A DNA stretch of 64,000 nt from Haliotis asinina (taxonomy: Eukaryota; Mollusca; Gastropoda; Lepetellida; Haliotidae). A program made the position numbers and the translations under genes. The stretch covers positions 28,226,249 through 28,290,248 of the forward strand of contig NC_090283.1 of NCBI RefSeq assembly GCF_037392515.1, written 5' to 3'. The notes below the pieces were generated by a model, which saw nothing but the letters and a program-made list of their open reading frames with translations, was not told the DNA's origin and did no database searches. Positions 31,863 to 40,075 of the stretch are shown here, piece by piece. Every line of letters begins with the position of its first letter. Positions within the stretch are counted from its first letter, which is position 1.

Positions 31863-32177
31863 TTATAACATGATATGCGGGTCGACTGTGGGGGTGGGGG
31901 GCTCACTGTTGGGTGGTGGATCACTGTGGGAGGGTACCCCCACGTAAAACCACGAGATAGCCAAGGCAGCAGTTACGCCTACAGCCAACAACAGTCGGGG
32001 GTTGGTCACTTTATGTTGGTTACACCACCGTTTTTTACCGGCAGCTACTCTCTTAGGATTCTTCTGCCTGGTTACTGTTGGGGGTACCCCCACTGGGGTC
32101 ACTTCCCTCACTGGTTCCTGTGAAGGGGTCTCCTCCACTGTTGGGGGTACCTCCACTGGTTCCTGTGCAGCATCCAT
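31863..32177 (-). CDS. Polinton single-pass membrane protein with Pro/Thr-rich ends
   Basis: 104 residues. A Pro/Glu/Val-rich N-terminal half (repeated VPPTV text) leads to a basic stretch (RQKNPKRVAAGKKRW), one membrane segment (LLLAVGVTAALAISWFYVG) and a Pro-rich tail. Basic residues before the membrane segment suggest the N terminus stays inside. The first 125 bases overlap the end of the upstream gene in another frame, and the palindromic G/C motif occurs three times in its coding text. Confidence 0.7.
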   Translation of the reverse strand: MDAAQEPVEVPPTVEETPSQEPVREVTPVGVPPTVTRQKNPKRVAAGKKRWCNQHKVTNPRLLLAVGVTAALAISWFYVGVPSHSDPPPNSEPPTPTVDPHIML

Positions 32178-32640
32178 CTATACTATTATTATTATTCTTT
32201 CTCTCAAATTGACAATGTTTTGCCGTGATAATCGCCGCCGTCACTGGAGCCAACAACATACCATATTTGTGGTACAGCCCGCAGCTGATAGAGCTCACGG
32301 CGTGTTCGATAAAAGGGTCTTTCTCGAGGTCCTCCCACAGGTAAAGTCGGCGCTCTGGTGGAATGGGAAGGAAGTGTGATACAATACCGGTGTATATCTG
32401 GGTCATAGCCGATCCTATTGTCTTTGTCATTTCTGCCCCGAGCCGGGACTCGTATCTAGCGTACAGCTTATCGATTTCTTCGGCTGACATTTTGTGAATT
32501 TTATCCGGAGTGTAGTCTCCAAAGTAATGTTTGGCTTTGCCACCAACAGCCAACGCCACCAGTTTCTCTCGCTTGGGGGAATCCCCCACAGTGGGGGGAC
32601 CCTCCAACGACAATTGTTCGAGCAATTCCTCACACTCCAT
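32053..32640 (-). CDS. Polinton protein of unknown role, Gly/Thr-rich tail
   Basis: About 195 residues from the ATG at MECEELLEQL; a longer frame upstream would add a hydrophobic leader but lies in a spacer-like region. The centre (KAKHYFGDYTPDKIHKMSAE) is charged, then comes FIEHAVSSISCGLYHKYGML with a hydrophobic stretch, and the tail is a Gly/Thr/Ser/Pro low-complexity run. No family recognised. It overlaps the next gene by 125 bases. Confidence 0.7.
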   Translation of the reverse strand: MECEELLEQLSLEGPPTVGDSPKREKLVALAVGGKAKHYFGDYTPDKIHKMSAEEIDKLYARYESRLGAEMTKTIGSAMTQIYTGIVSHFLPIPPERRLYLWEDLEKDPFIEHAVSSISCGLYHKYGMLLAPVTAAIITAKHCQFERKNNNNSIDGCCTGTSGGTPNSGGDPFTGTSEGSDPSGGTPNSNQAEES

Positions 32641-32756
32641 CTTATAATATAACAAGTAAGATTTAGTTTTAACTATATAATACCCGATGCAGACAAAACA
32701 CAGAGAAATGAAGGTTAAGTTGCACACGACAAATACTTCAAATATCATAGCTATAT

Positions 32757-32822
32757 GCTTAGCTTTGCTTAGCTTTGCTTAGCTTTGCTTAGCTTTGCTT
32801 AGCTTTGCTTAGCTTTGCTTAG
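32757..32822. repeat. 10-bp tandem repeat in a Polinton spacer
   Basis: About six and a half copies of GCTTAGCTTT. The array begins right at the ATPase stop codon, which lies in its last unit, and fills most of the spacer before the next minus-strand gene. Confidence 0.95.
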
Positions 32823-33472
32823 CATACTATATATGCTACTGGTTGGTCGGTCTTGAGCACGAGCTTAGCGTGTTTAGTTTCAGCGAGCTGTTTCTTCACC
32901 CGTTCCCGTTCTAATTTACTCATCACATCGTTCTCTCTCAAACACTCCTCGAACGAATCCCTGTCCTTGCAGTGAAATAAGGCCACCCATCGCGTCTGCT
33001 CCCTGAGATCTTTCAACACCGAGTTGAACTTCTGCGTTAGCACCCAGACGCTGTGATTTGCATGCCGGCCGGAGAAGGCCAGGTACGATAGCATGTCTCT
33101 CTTTTTTGTTATCTCGCGATTAGCGCTGCAGTCGTCCAGTATGAACAGCGTCGGTTCCCCTTTAAATTTCTCGTGAAGAGCTTTCAACCAGTCCTGCAGG
33201 CGTGTTCCAGGGTCGATTTTGTGTACGTCCGGGTCCGTCATCACCCAAGGTCGCGCGTACGTTTTATTCATGCTCAGAGTAGGGCACATGATAACGATGT
33301 TATCGAACACATCCTTGTAGTAACCCTCCAACATATCCAACACGAAAACGGTCTTCCCACAGCCAGTCTGCCCGCACACTATGGCGCAGTGTGGGTCAGT
33401 GGGTAGTTGTAGGTACCCCTGGGGGGTGTGGGGGTACCCCCCATCAGTAGATGGCTTGCACGAATCTCCCAT
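32819..33472 (-). CDS. Polinton genome-packaging ATPase
   Basis: 217 residues. P-loop NTPase of the FtsK/HerA packaging type: Walker A GQTGCGKT at 34-41, Walker B LFILDDCS at about 109-115, then a SGRHANHSVWVLTQ sensor-like segment. In related viruses this enzyme pumps DNA into the capsid. Its start overlaps the end of the capsid gene by 29 bases. The N terminus carries a GGYPHTP run encoded by one of the G/C palindromes. It looks intact. Confidence 0.93.
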   Translation of the reverse strand: MGDSCKPSTDGGYPHTPQGYLQLPTDPHCAIVCGQTGCGKTVFVLDMLEGYYKDVFDNIVIMCPTLSMNKTYARPWVMTDPDVHKIDPGTRLQDWLKALHEKFKGEPTLFILDDCSANREITKKRDMLSYLAFSGRHANHSVWVLTQKFNSVLKDLREQTRWVALFHCKDRDSFEECLRENDVMSKLERERVKKQLAETKHAKLVLKTDQPVAYIVC

Positions 33473-34700
33473 TGTCTATATTAAGTTGTGCGTCCATAAT
33501 AACGTACAGATATAATTTCAACTTACCAGCGGATTGAGCCTTCTTAGTAATCTGGATGGTTATCCCTTCGCTGCCGTTATCTATACGGCGCCCGCTACCG
33601 TGCAGTTTATCATCATCCGTGGATCGCATGTCCAACCATAGGGCGTACTTGGTGGTCAGGTATTCACCGATCTGCACGGAGCCGAGGTCCAGGTCCTTTG
33701 TTATGTAGTCCCCCACTGGTAGCTTTTTTATCTCATCCCACTGCTGGTGTGGTCTCATACCATGACTGAACAGCTGGTTGGGCACGCCCTCGATGGTCAC
33801 TTCCACCTTTTCAATCTCGGGGTTGAAAAACTTCTCGCTGTCCCTCCGGAATGGATCGTAATACTCCATGGGGATGACCAGGATACCTTTCATCGATCGC
33901 GCCGGCACGTTCAGGTTGATATTCCACACAGTGTCGCTCTTATCTCGCACGACTGATCTATGCCTCAGTACGCGATCGTACAGGATAGCCATCTTCCCAG
34001 AGTACTGGCTTCGAACCTGCCTGGCCAGCTCCGGGCTAGTGACCATGTCGAACTCCAGAGAGATGTTGTCTATGGCATAACTAGCCTCATCACCGTTCGG
34101 CGTACGCACTACTTTGCTATAGTCGTTAAACGTGAGCTCGTATTCAAGCCTATCACCCAGCGCGGCCTGGTAAAACGGCGCGTGTCCCGTGAGCAACTCG
34201 AAGTCTAGCGGCACGCAGAATCGATTCCCGTATGCTAGAGCGATGGCCTTTTCACCGTCCGATAGCTTGTCTAGCTGGTCTTGCGTGAAGGCATACCCTA
34301 TGCGCGACCGGGTTGATTTGCTGATACCCTGGTACACATCATTGACTCGTTCTCCCTCGCTTTTCCAGAGATCCCTGTAGCAGTGAAACACGTCGCTGTC
34401 GTCGATGCTCAGCACCTCGTTACCGCTGATCTTGACGGTCGTTTTCTTGATGATAGCTCGCCCCACGTTCCGCACTAGCTCGCGTTTGTCGTTGTCGGAG
34501 GTCAACGTGATATTGAACGCCAGTCGAACAGTGCCTGGTACAATGAGGTCATTCTCACCAAGGTTTGGAAATCTAACCAGCAGAGTTTGATTCTGGTCTA
34601 TCTTGCTGGGATTGTTGGTGATGGTCACCGACTGGCGCACGGCTCTGGCTCCTAATGGCTCTCTCAATCTTCTGAAAGGATCTAATTTTCTGCCGTACAT
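33444..34700 (-). CDS. Polinton capsid protein, major capsid candidate
   Basis: 418 residues from the ATG at MYGRKLDPFRRLREPL. Text such as VRFPNLGENDLIVPGT, KISGNEVLSIDDSDVFHCY, ALGDRLEYELTFNDY and LNVPARSMKGILV is conserved in the capsid-type protein of invertebrate Polintons, which is predicted to adopt a double jelly-roll fold. Beta-rich composition and length fit. It lies beside the ATPase, as in other Polintons and in virophages. The assignment as major rather than minor capsid protein rests on remembered family text. Confidence 0.85.
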   Translation of the reverse strand: MYGRKLDPFRRLREPLGARAVRQSVTITNNPSKIDQNQTLLVRFPNLGENDLIVPGTVRLAFNITLTSDNDKRELVRNVGRAIIKKTTVKISGNEVLSIDDSDVFHCYRDLWKSEGERVNDVYQGISKSTRSRIGYAFTQDQLDKLSDGEKAIALAYGNRFCVPLDFELLTGHAPFYQAALGDRLEYELTFNDYSKVVRTPNGDEASYAIDNISLEFDMVTSPELARQVRSQYSGKMAILYDRVLRHRSVVRDKSDTVWNINLNVPARSMKGILVIPMEYYDPFRRDSEKFFNPEIEKVEVTIEGVPNQLFSHGMRPHQQWDEIKKLPVGDYITKDLDLGSVQIGEYLTTKYALWLDMRSTDDDKLHGSGRRIDNGSEGITIQITKKAQSAGKLKLYLYVIMDAQLNIDNGRFVQAIY

Positions 34701-34732
34701 TGTTATATAAAAGAAATATATTTTTAATACTA
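34701..34732. promoter_or_regulatory. divergent AT-rich promoter-like spacer in the Polinton
   Basis: Only 32 bases separate the divergent start codons at 34700 (minus) and 34733 (plus). It holds TGTTATATAAAAG, a TATA-like box. Similar TATA/TAATA text precedes several other Polinton starts (31155, 31836, 32640, 37097, 37135, 38710). Confidence 0.5.
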
Positions 34733-35902
34733 ATGGATGAAGACATAGATATGACGGAGATGCCGGGCGATAGTGCCCAGGCATTCGATGAGCAGGAGAC
34801 CTCATTTACTAGTTCACCATTGAACCAAGAACTCTTGGAAACAATGGTAAATGATTATTACGAAAGTTTAAGAAGAGATAAAAACTACGTTGAACCACAG
34901 GGTCGATACCATAAGAATTTTTTTATTGATACAAAGGGTGTTCTACGCCTTAAGTCTGACCCAGGGGTTGACCTCTTTAACAAGAGCAATAAAAAACCAC
35001 TGGCCTTGTCAACTCTAGCCAGCCGCCATGGTGTCGAATTTATCCGTAAAAATCTAAACATGAATGATTACGGTGGTGCAATACCTAAGGCCGTTAAAGA
35101 AGATCTGCAAGCTACCAGATCCCACCTCACCACTAGAGATGAAATGACACCACAGCGTGCTACAGAAGCCTCGGACAGCATAGAAAAACTGTTGAGCACC
35201 TACTGGGACAAACCGTTACCGGGGTTTGACTTTCCGGTAAGGGAACTGCGCGGCTTAGACGAAGCCGTGAAACGCGTGCGTGGAGAACTCGTGAACAACA
35301 TGGGGAAACTGAACGAAATCGACGAGCACATCGCTAGGGAAAAAACCAAACTCAACGAAACTGAAAACGATGATATGAAGCGTCGTATCAATGAACGACT
35401 ACGCGATTTAGAAGACGAGAGACGTACACGATTGGAATCCGCTTCCTCGAATCGTGAACAGCTTCGATCCCAGATCAGTCGTATTCGGGAAACAATCGAT
35501 AGAATACTGAACGAGGATACAACTTTAGCCAACAGGATTCGGATATTGTTCCGGGAGCAAGGGATCACCATCGCCAGCATTCTGACTGCATTGGGTTTCA
35601 TTATATCAACCCTGGTGGTGTCACTGGTGGGAGGAACCCCCACACCCCCCACACCTGGCGGCGGCGGAACTCCAAGTGGCGGTGGGGGTGTTAAAGACTG
35701 GATAAAAAAACTCGGGGAAGGCCTAGCTAAACTGGCTGGTAAAGCCGCCGAAGCCCTTCCCGGCATCCTGGGTAGCATCGTCTCGTGGTTGTTGAGCGCT
35801 CTGGCTAAAACTGCCACGTGGTTCAGTCAAAACCTGTGGGCAGCCATCGTCGCCGTGGCGGGTCTGGTGTACGTAGCGGCTAAGAAATCTTTAACCAAAT
35901 AA
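34733..35902 (+). CDS. Polinton structural-type protein with coiled coil and C-terminal membrane segments
   Basis: About 389 residues from MDEDIDMTEM (an upstream ATG at 34700 would overlap the divergent gene start). The N-terminal half is acidic to neutral; residues about 175-285 form a long charged coiled coil; then a membrane segment (ITIASILTALGFIISTLVVSLV), a Gly/Pro/Thr linker, an amphipathic WIKKLGEGLAKLAGKAAEAL helix, and two more hydrophobic segments. The C-terminal text is familiar from other invertebrate Polintons. Membrane insertion or capsid-entry function is an inference. Its end overlaps the convergent neighbour by 23 bases. Confidence 0.8.
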   Translation: MDEDIDMTEMPGDSAQAFDEQETSFTSSPLNQELLETMVNDYYESLRRDKNYVEPQGRYHKNFFIDTKGVLRLKSDPGVDLFNKSNKKPLALSTLASRHGVEFIRKNLNMNDYGGAIPKAVKEDLQATRSHLTTRDEMTPQRATEASDSIEKLLSTYWDKPLPGFDFPVRELRGLDEAVKRVRGELVNNMGKLNEIDEHIAREKTKLNETENDDMKRRINERLRDLEDERRTRLESASSNREQLRSQISRIRETIDRILNEDTTLANRIRILFREQGITIASILTALGFIISTLVVSLVGGTPTPPTPGGGGTPSGGGGVKDWIKKLGEGLAKLAGKAAEALPGILGSIVSWLLSALAKTATWFSQNLWAAIVAVAGLVYVAAKKSLTK

Positions 35903-37097
35903 GTCCCAAAGCTACCCCACCAACCACCAGGGCCGTTTTACTATCAATATGCTGCTGAGCCTGAATATGGGGGGCCACCTCCTGTGGTGTTGGTTGAACT
36001 TTAGGCTCCGGGGGCGGCGCCACTATACCCGTTTCACGTGGTGGGATGTGTGGGATATAGGGGGTGTTAATATCAGGGTTGATACCCAACTTTTGATCCG
36101 CCGTGGCTATGACTATTTTGTTGTTATAACCCACCACTTTTTTTACTCTCAGTTGCATATCACTCGGAGCCATGTACAGCCCCACTCCGAACACGTAGTT
36201 GACTTTCGATCTGGCGTATTCTAACACGTTTTGGTAGCGTTCGATGGCCCGCGGGAGATCAACTGGAGAATTTATAGCATCCTCAACGTTGGAAACGAAC
36301 TGTTTCTGAGCGTCGTAAGCTGTTCCCTTACCGATGATGTTGGAACGCGTTTGCGACTGCGCACCCAACAGCGCCCACACGTACGTTCGAATCGAGTCGT
36401 TCAACCTGACTACCCCGGCACGAGTGAATCCTTTCGACGTGTCCAGCATAAACATTTTCCACCCATCTGCGGTTGGCTGCTCCACTTTCTGGACTGTGAA
36501 AGCAACACCACCTTTAAAGTTCATACGATCATCCCTCCATTCATTACTCGACAAAGCAAAGTCCTGGCGTAGTATATCTCGTTTCAGTAAATCATCACTG
36601 ACTTCTTTCACTGGTCGCGCGCCATCATAAGGAATACCCGACCCGTGGTTCGGCCCCGGCAAACGCCAATCCGTCTTCGGGTTTATTTCGAATTCATTGC
36701 AAATACGTTCGTAGACCCGTCTATCGTACGGGTTGTTTGTTGCGTCCCACGCTTTGTCCTGTGGGAGGGGGGCGCTGATCTCTTTAAGGATACGTCTGAC
36801 CTGGTAGTACACGTGGAACTTGAACACAGACTGACTCAGCGGTCCACACCGAGTGTCGGTCAATGTCACACCACACCCCGTTGTAGCGCACCACACGGCA
36901 AAGTTGAATTGATTTTGCCAGAACTGCATAGGGTTGTTGAACCAAGCGTGGACTGCCTTGACGTTAGTCACCGAAAGCTTATACTTATCGAACACATCTA
37001 AAAGCTGGGCATTGAAATACAACCCAGGAGCAACCACGATCTTCATGGGGGAGAAATCTACGTCCAGTTTAGGGTAAAACACACCAGGGGAATACAT
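35880..37097 (-). CDS. Polinton conserved protein with C-terminal membrane anchor
   Basis: About 405 residues from MYSPGVFYPKLDVDF; a longer frame start at 37142 would cross the promoter-like spacer. Conserved-looking text includes QFWQNQFNFAVWCATTGCGV and a DWRLPGPNHGSGIPYDGARP segment. A Pro/Gln-rich linker precedes a final hydrophobic anchor (KTALVVGGVALGLIWLKIS). Proteins like this recur in invertebrate Polintons. I do not know its function; a virion surface or membrane role is a guess. Confidence 0.8.
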   Translation of the reverse strand: MYSPGVFYPKLDVDFSPMKIVVAPGLYFNAQLLDVFDKYKLSVTNVKAVHAWFNNPMQFWQNQFNFAVWCATTGCGVTLTDTRCGPLSQSVFKFHVYYQVRRILKEISAPLPQDKAWDATNNPYDRRVYERICNEFEINPKTDWRLPGPNHGSGIPYDGARPVKEVSDDLLKRDILRQDFALSSNEWRDDRMNFKGGVAFTVQKVEQPTADGWKMFMLDTSKGFTRAGVVRLNDSIRTYVWALLGAQSQTRSNIIGKGTAYDAQKQFVSNVEDAINSPVDLPRAIERYQNVLEYARSKVNYVFGVGLYMAPSDMQLRVKKVVGYNNKIVIATADQKLGINPDINTPYIPHIPPRETGIVAPPPEPKVQPTPQEVAPHIQAQQHIDSKTALVVGGVALGLIWLKIS

Positions 37098-37134
37098 TTT
37101 AAAACTATTATATAATGAGCATATATACTCTAAC

Positions 37135-37788
37135 ATGTACATAACACTTCCAGGAATAACGAGCGGTGAGGCCGTTCAGCTGACGCACGCGATCGATAAC
37201 ACGTCAGGTCAACTCGAAGTCGCACTCTGCGATATCACCTACCTACCGCAATGGACTAACATCAACGCCAGCAACAATAAGCTGTTCGTCAGTGGAACTC
37301 GCAGTCAGATAACTGACGGCTACTACAGCGTGTGCTCTCTAAACGGCGAGGTCTTCAAACCCCTGGGAGCCGAACTCAAGATGAACGACTCAAACGGCAC
37401 AGTGGTGTTAATCAACAACGGAAGAACCTCATTGAGGCTCGGCCGACCATTAGCGAGGATACTCGGTATGTCTCCTGACGAGATAAAACCAACAACAACC
37501 GTCACAGGCACGAAGTTACCCGACCTAGTACCGTACCGAGAGCTGTACATTCATCTCGATCAGGTGAGCACAACGTATAACATTCAAGGAGGTCACCCTT
37601 CCACTATACTGAGAGCAGTGCCGGTGAAAACTGAGAAATACAACGACGGTAGAACCGAGTCGTTTTCACCACGGCAGTATAAGAGATTAACCCAGGGCAA
37701 CATACCTGAGCTGACAATATCGGTGTTAGATATAAATCATAATCGTGTAAATATAGGATACCTCAGCTTAACGCTTCATGTAAAATGA
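37135..37788 (+). CDS. Polinton minor capsid (penton-like) candidate
   Basis: 217 residues starting MYITLPGITSGEAVQLTHAI, beta-rich with no membrane segment. Text near the start (opening YITLP, then LEVALCDITYLPQW) matches the style of single jelly-roll minor capsid proteins of Polintons and virophages. Its stop overlaps the next start in an ATGA, a tight packing unusual in animal DNA but common in this element. Confidence 0.7.
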   Translation: MYITLPGITSGEAVQLTHAIDNTSGQLEVALCDITYLPQWTNINASNNKLFVSGTRSQITDGYYSVCSLNGEVFKPLGAELKMNDSNGTVVLINNGRTSLRLGRPLARILGMSPDEIKPTTTVTGTKLPDLVPYRELYIHLDQVSTTYNIQGGHPSTILRAVPVKTEKYNDGRTESFSPRQYKRLTQGNIPELTISVLDINHNRVNIGYLSLTLHVK

Positions 37789-38699
37789 CCAGCGCACAAG
37801 GGCCCGGAGTGAAAAAATGCGTCAATATCGGGATCTCCGACCTCGGAGACACGCGCGGTTTCGACGCTCCCGGAGTAGATGGTAAATCGTACGCCTTGCA
37901 ACTGAAAAACAACATTTACAAACGCGTTGAAATCCCCTCCGGTGGAACCCTAAGTGATATGATAGATACCACAAGAGCAACAGTCAACACTAAGTACGCC
38001 CTTGTCAACACCGGTGATAATAATTGGATAATATACCCATCGTTCGGTGGTAAACTGTTCGACTTAGACGATGTTGAGAGCACTACCGTCGCCCAAAACA
38101 AACCATATATGCTCGTCTTCACCGAAGATAACAAGTGGGTGTTGTTACCCGATAACGACGACTGGTTTCTCAATATTAGACTCGTCTCCCCTTACGTGTT
38201 TACGGATAACAAAGACAACCACCTAAACAAAGTCGTGAACAATGGAACCCTGCTCGTGGCTTATGTCCCAACTCAGAGACGTAGCGTAGTCGTCAGCCCA
38301 GTCAACACTATGGCAGCCCACATGCTATCGAGTAAACCAGCCATACAAAACGTGAAATTGCAGTTGGTGTCTGAATTCGAAGGTGTGGTCACTATACTAG
38401 AGGATCTACCGGCAAACTCAACACTGGTCATCAAAGTCTACCTAGGGGAACCATCGGGGAATGATGTCGAGATCGTGAAGGGGATCAAACTCGGGTGGGT
38501 GAAACGACACCAGTATCAAGTTTGCAACGTTTACGTGCGGGTGGGTGTCGGCTCCAACACCAGTCTGCAGGGGGTCAACGTGATCGTGGAAAACAAGATA
38601 TCACTAACCAATATCTTCCTGCCTGACAACATACACTTCATGGGTATGAAGTTCACCCCTGAATTATTATCAGAAAACCAGTTGGAAATTATATCATAA
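37785..38699 (+). CDS. Polinton spike-like protein, first of a related pair
   Basis: 304 residues, beta-rich, no signal peptide or membrane segment. The N terminus SDLGDTRGFDAPGVDGKSYA and a following LQLKNNIYKR match NDLGDTEGFDQPGEEDELYI and LQFKDNVYRR in the next gene, and both end with a (L)LSENQLEIIS / LLTETQLKYLS type tail. Shared ends and a divergent middle suggest a duplicated attachment or spike protein; that function is inference. It begins inside the stop of the capsid-like gene. Confidence 0.7.
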   Translation: MTSAQGPGVKKCVNIGISDLGDTRGFDAPGVDGKSYALQLKNNIYKRVEIPSGGTLSDMIDTTRATVNTKYALVNTGDNNWIIYPSFGGKLFDLDDVESTTVAQNKPYMLVFTEDNKWVLLPDNDDWFLNIRLVSPYVFTDNKDNHLNKVVNNGTLLVAYVPTQRRSVVVSPVNTMAAHMLSSKPAIQNVKLQLVSEFEGVVTILEDLPANSTLVIKVYLGEPSGNDVEIVKGIKLGWVKRHQYQVCNVYVRVGVGSNTSLQGVNVIVENKISLTNIFLPDNIHFMGMKFTPELLSENQLEIIS

Positions 38700-38709
38700 T
38701 AGTATAATA

Positions 38710-39408
38710 ATGACCAGTCATCATCCCAACACTACACTTAACGACCTAGGAGATACGGAGGGATTCGATCAGCCTGGTGAGGAAGATGAATTATACATCC
38801 TGCAATTCAAAGACAACGTGTACAGACGGATGTTGTTATCAGATTTTAAAGAGCCCAAATGGCTGATCAACTTAACACTCACCTCACCTTATATCACATT
38901 AGACGCAGATTTGTGGGTCTCTAAGATTAGGAACAATGGTATCTGGGTCGGGGATTTCATTCCGGAGAGTGAATTAGCACCCGAGATAACTACTGGTGCC
39001 GAAAAAAGTAGTTTAAGGTCTAACGCAAGAAAAAATAAATTAACATTTATCAATAATACTTATGGAGATATTGTTTATAACATATTCCCCCCTTTCACAC
39101 TCATCATAGAAGTCTTTTTGTTATACAATAAAAACACCTCAAGAGTACACAAAATTTTACCCGGGGTGTTTATACACTGGTATGACGAACACATAAACAA
39201 ATATTGTCGTATTGTTATACAACAGGAAACCCCCACGGGTCCTATAAACAGCTTAATAAGCCTCAGTGGGGTTTCGATTACAACAGGAAAGTCTATTAAC
39301 CTCTCACCTATTACCCTGAATATTAGTCTAGAACTTGTAGACTTCAAATTCATTGATAGACTATTAACTGAAACCCAATTAAAATATCTTTCAAAATATA
39401 CATTATAG
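38710..39408 (+). CDS. Polinton spike-like protein, second of a related pair
   Basis: 232 residues. It shares the N-terminal LGDTEGFDQPG motif, the central LINLTLTSPYI segment (LNIRLVSPYV in the partner) and the C-terminal tail with the gene before it, but lacks about 70 residues of the partner. It is much more AT-rich in its middle than its neighbour. It stops one base before the next ATG. Confidence 0.7.
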   Translation: MTSHHPNTTLNDLGDTEGFDQPGEEDELYILQFKDNVYRRMLLSDFKEPKWLINLTLTSPYITLDADLWVSKIRNNGIWVGDFIPESELAPEITTGAEKSSLRSNARKNKLTFINNTYGDIVYNIFPPFTLIIEVFLLYNKNTSRVHKILPGVFIHWYDEHINKYCRIVIQQETPTGPINSLISLSGVSITTGKSINLSPITLNISLELVDFKFIDRLLTETQLKYLSKYTL

Positions 39409-39409
39409 G

Positions 39410-40027
39410 ATGGGTCTGTACCCAGTCGTAGAGGAAGTAGCGAAGACGCTGGAAACCGTAGATGGGTTCCGCTTGAGGCAGTTATGTGATGTGAAACATC
39501 AACTAGAACAAGACCGTGACACGCGGAAAGCACTATGTAAAAAGTATAATAGAGCTTTCAATATCGTGGACGGGGCTGACACTACCCTTATGGCAACCAG
39601 CATGGGACTAGGGGCGGCAGGTGTTGGGTTGTTGGCCACCATCGTGGCTGCACCTATAGTGCTAGGTATTGAAATAACGGCAGGGGTGGCAGGGTTAGCA
39701 GGATTGGCGCTTAAGTTAGTATCACGCAGACTTAATCGTAAGGCATTGAAACACGACGAGATCAGGGTTCTGGCCGAAGCAAAGCTGAACACAGTGAGTG
39801 AGCGTATTTCCACGGCACTCTCTGATAGTAAGATCTCCGAAGAGGAGTTTCGTTCAATCCTCTCTGAACTCAAAAAATATAACGGAATGAAACAAGATAT
39901 TCGGGCCAAGGCTCGTAAGTCTGCTATCAGCGAGGACGAGAAAAAAAAGTACATAGAACAGGGGATACAAAAAGCCCAGCAAGCCTTTATTATGAACACC
40001 AAAGAGATCGTAGGCGGTTCACGTTAA
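39410..40027 (+). CDS. Polinton membrane protein with C-terminal helical domain
   Basis: 205 residues: a charged N-terminal helix, a hydrophobic Gly/Ala-rich centre (about 63-105, two membrane segments), then a charged helical region with SKISEEEFRSILSELKKYN. This text is familiar from many invertebrate Polintons. Its stop codon is followed by ACTGTTTCAT, the same bases that follow the integrase stop at the other end. Confidence 0.8.
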   Translation: MGLYPVVEEVAKTLETVDGFRLRQLCDVKHQLEQDRDTRKALCKKYNRAFNIVDGADTTLMATSMGLGAAGVGLLATIVAAPIVLGIEITAGVAGLAGLALKLVSRRLNRKALKHDEIRVLAEAKLNTVSERISTALSDSKISEEEFRSILSELKKYNGMKQDIRAKARKSAISEDEKKKYIEQGIQKAQQAFIMNTKEIVGGSR

Positions 40028-40075
40028 ACTGTTTCATCGATATAAACATGACATAGGCACAGACGTTAAGTAGTA

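Noticed and set aside
35200-35817. 205-residue minus frame inside the Polinton
   Set aside because: Antisense shadow of the coiled-coil protein gene on the plus strand.
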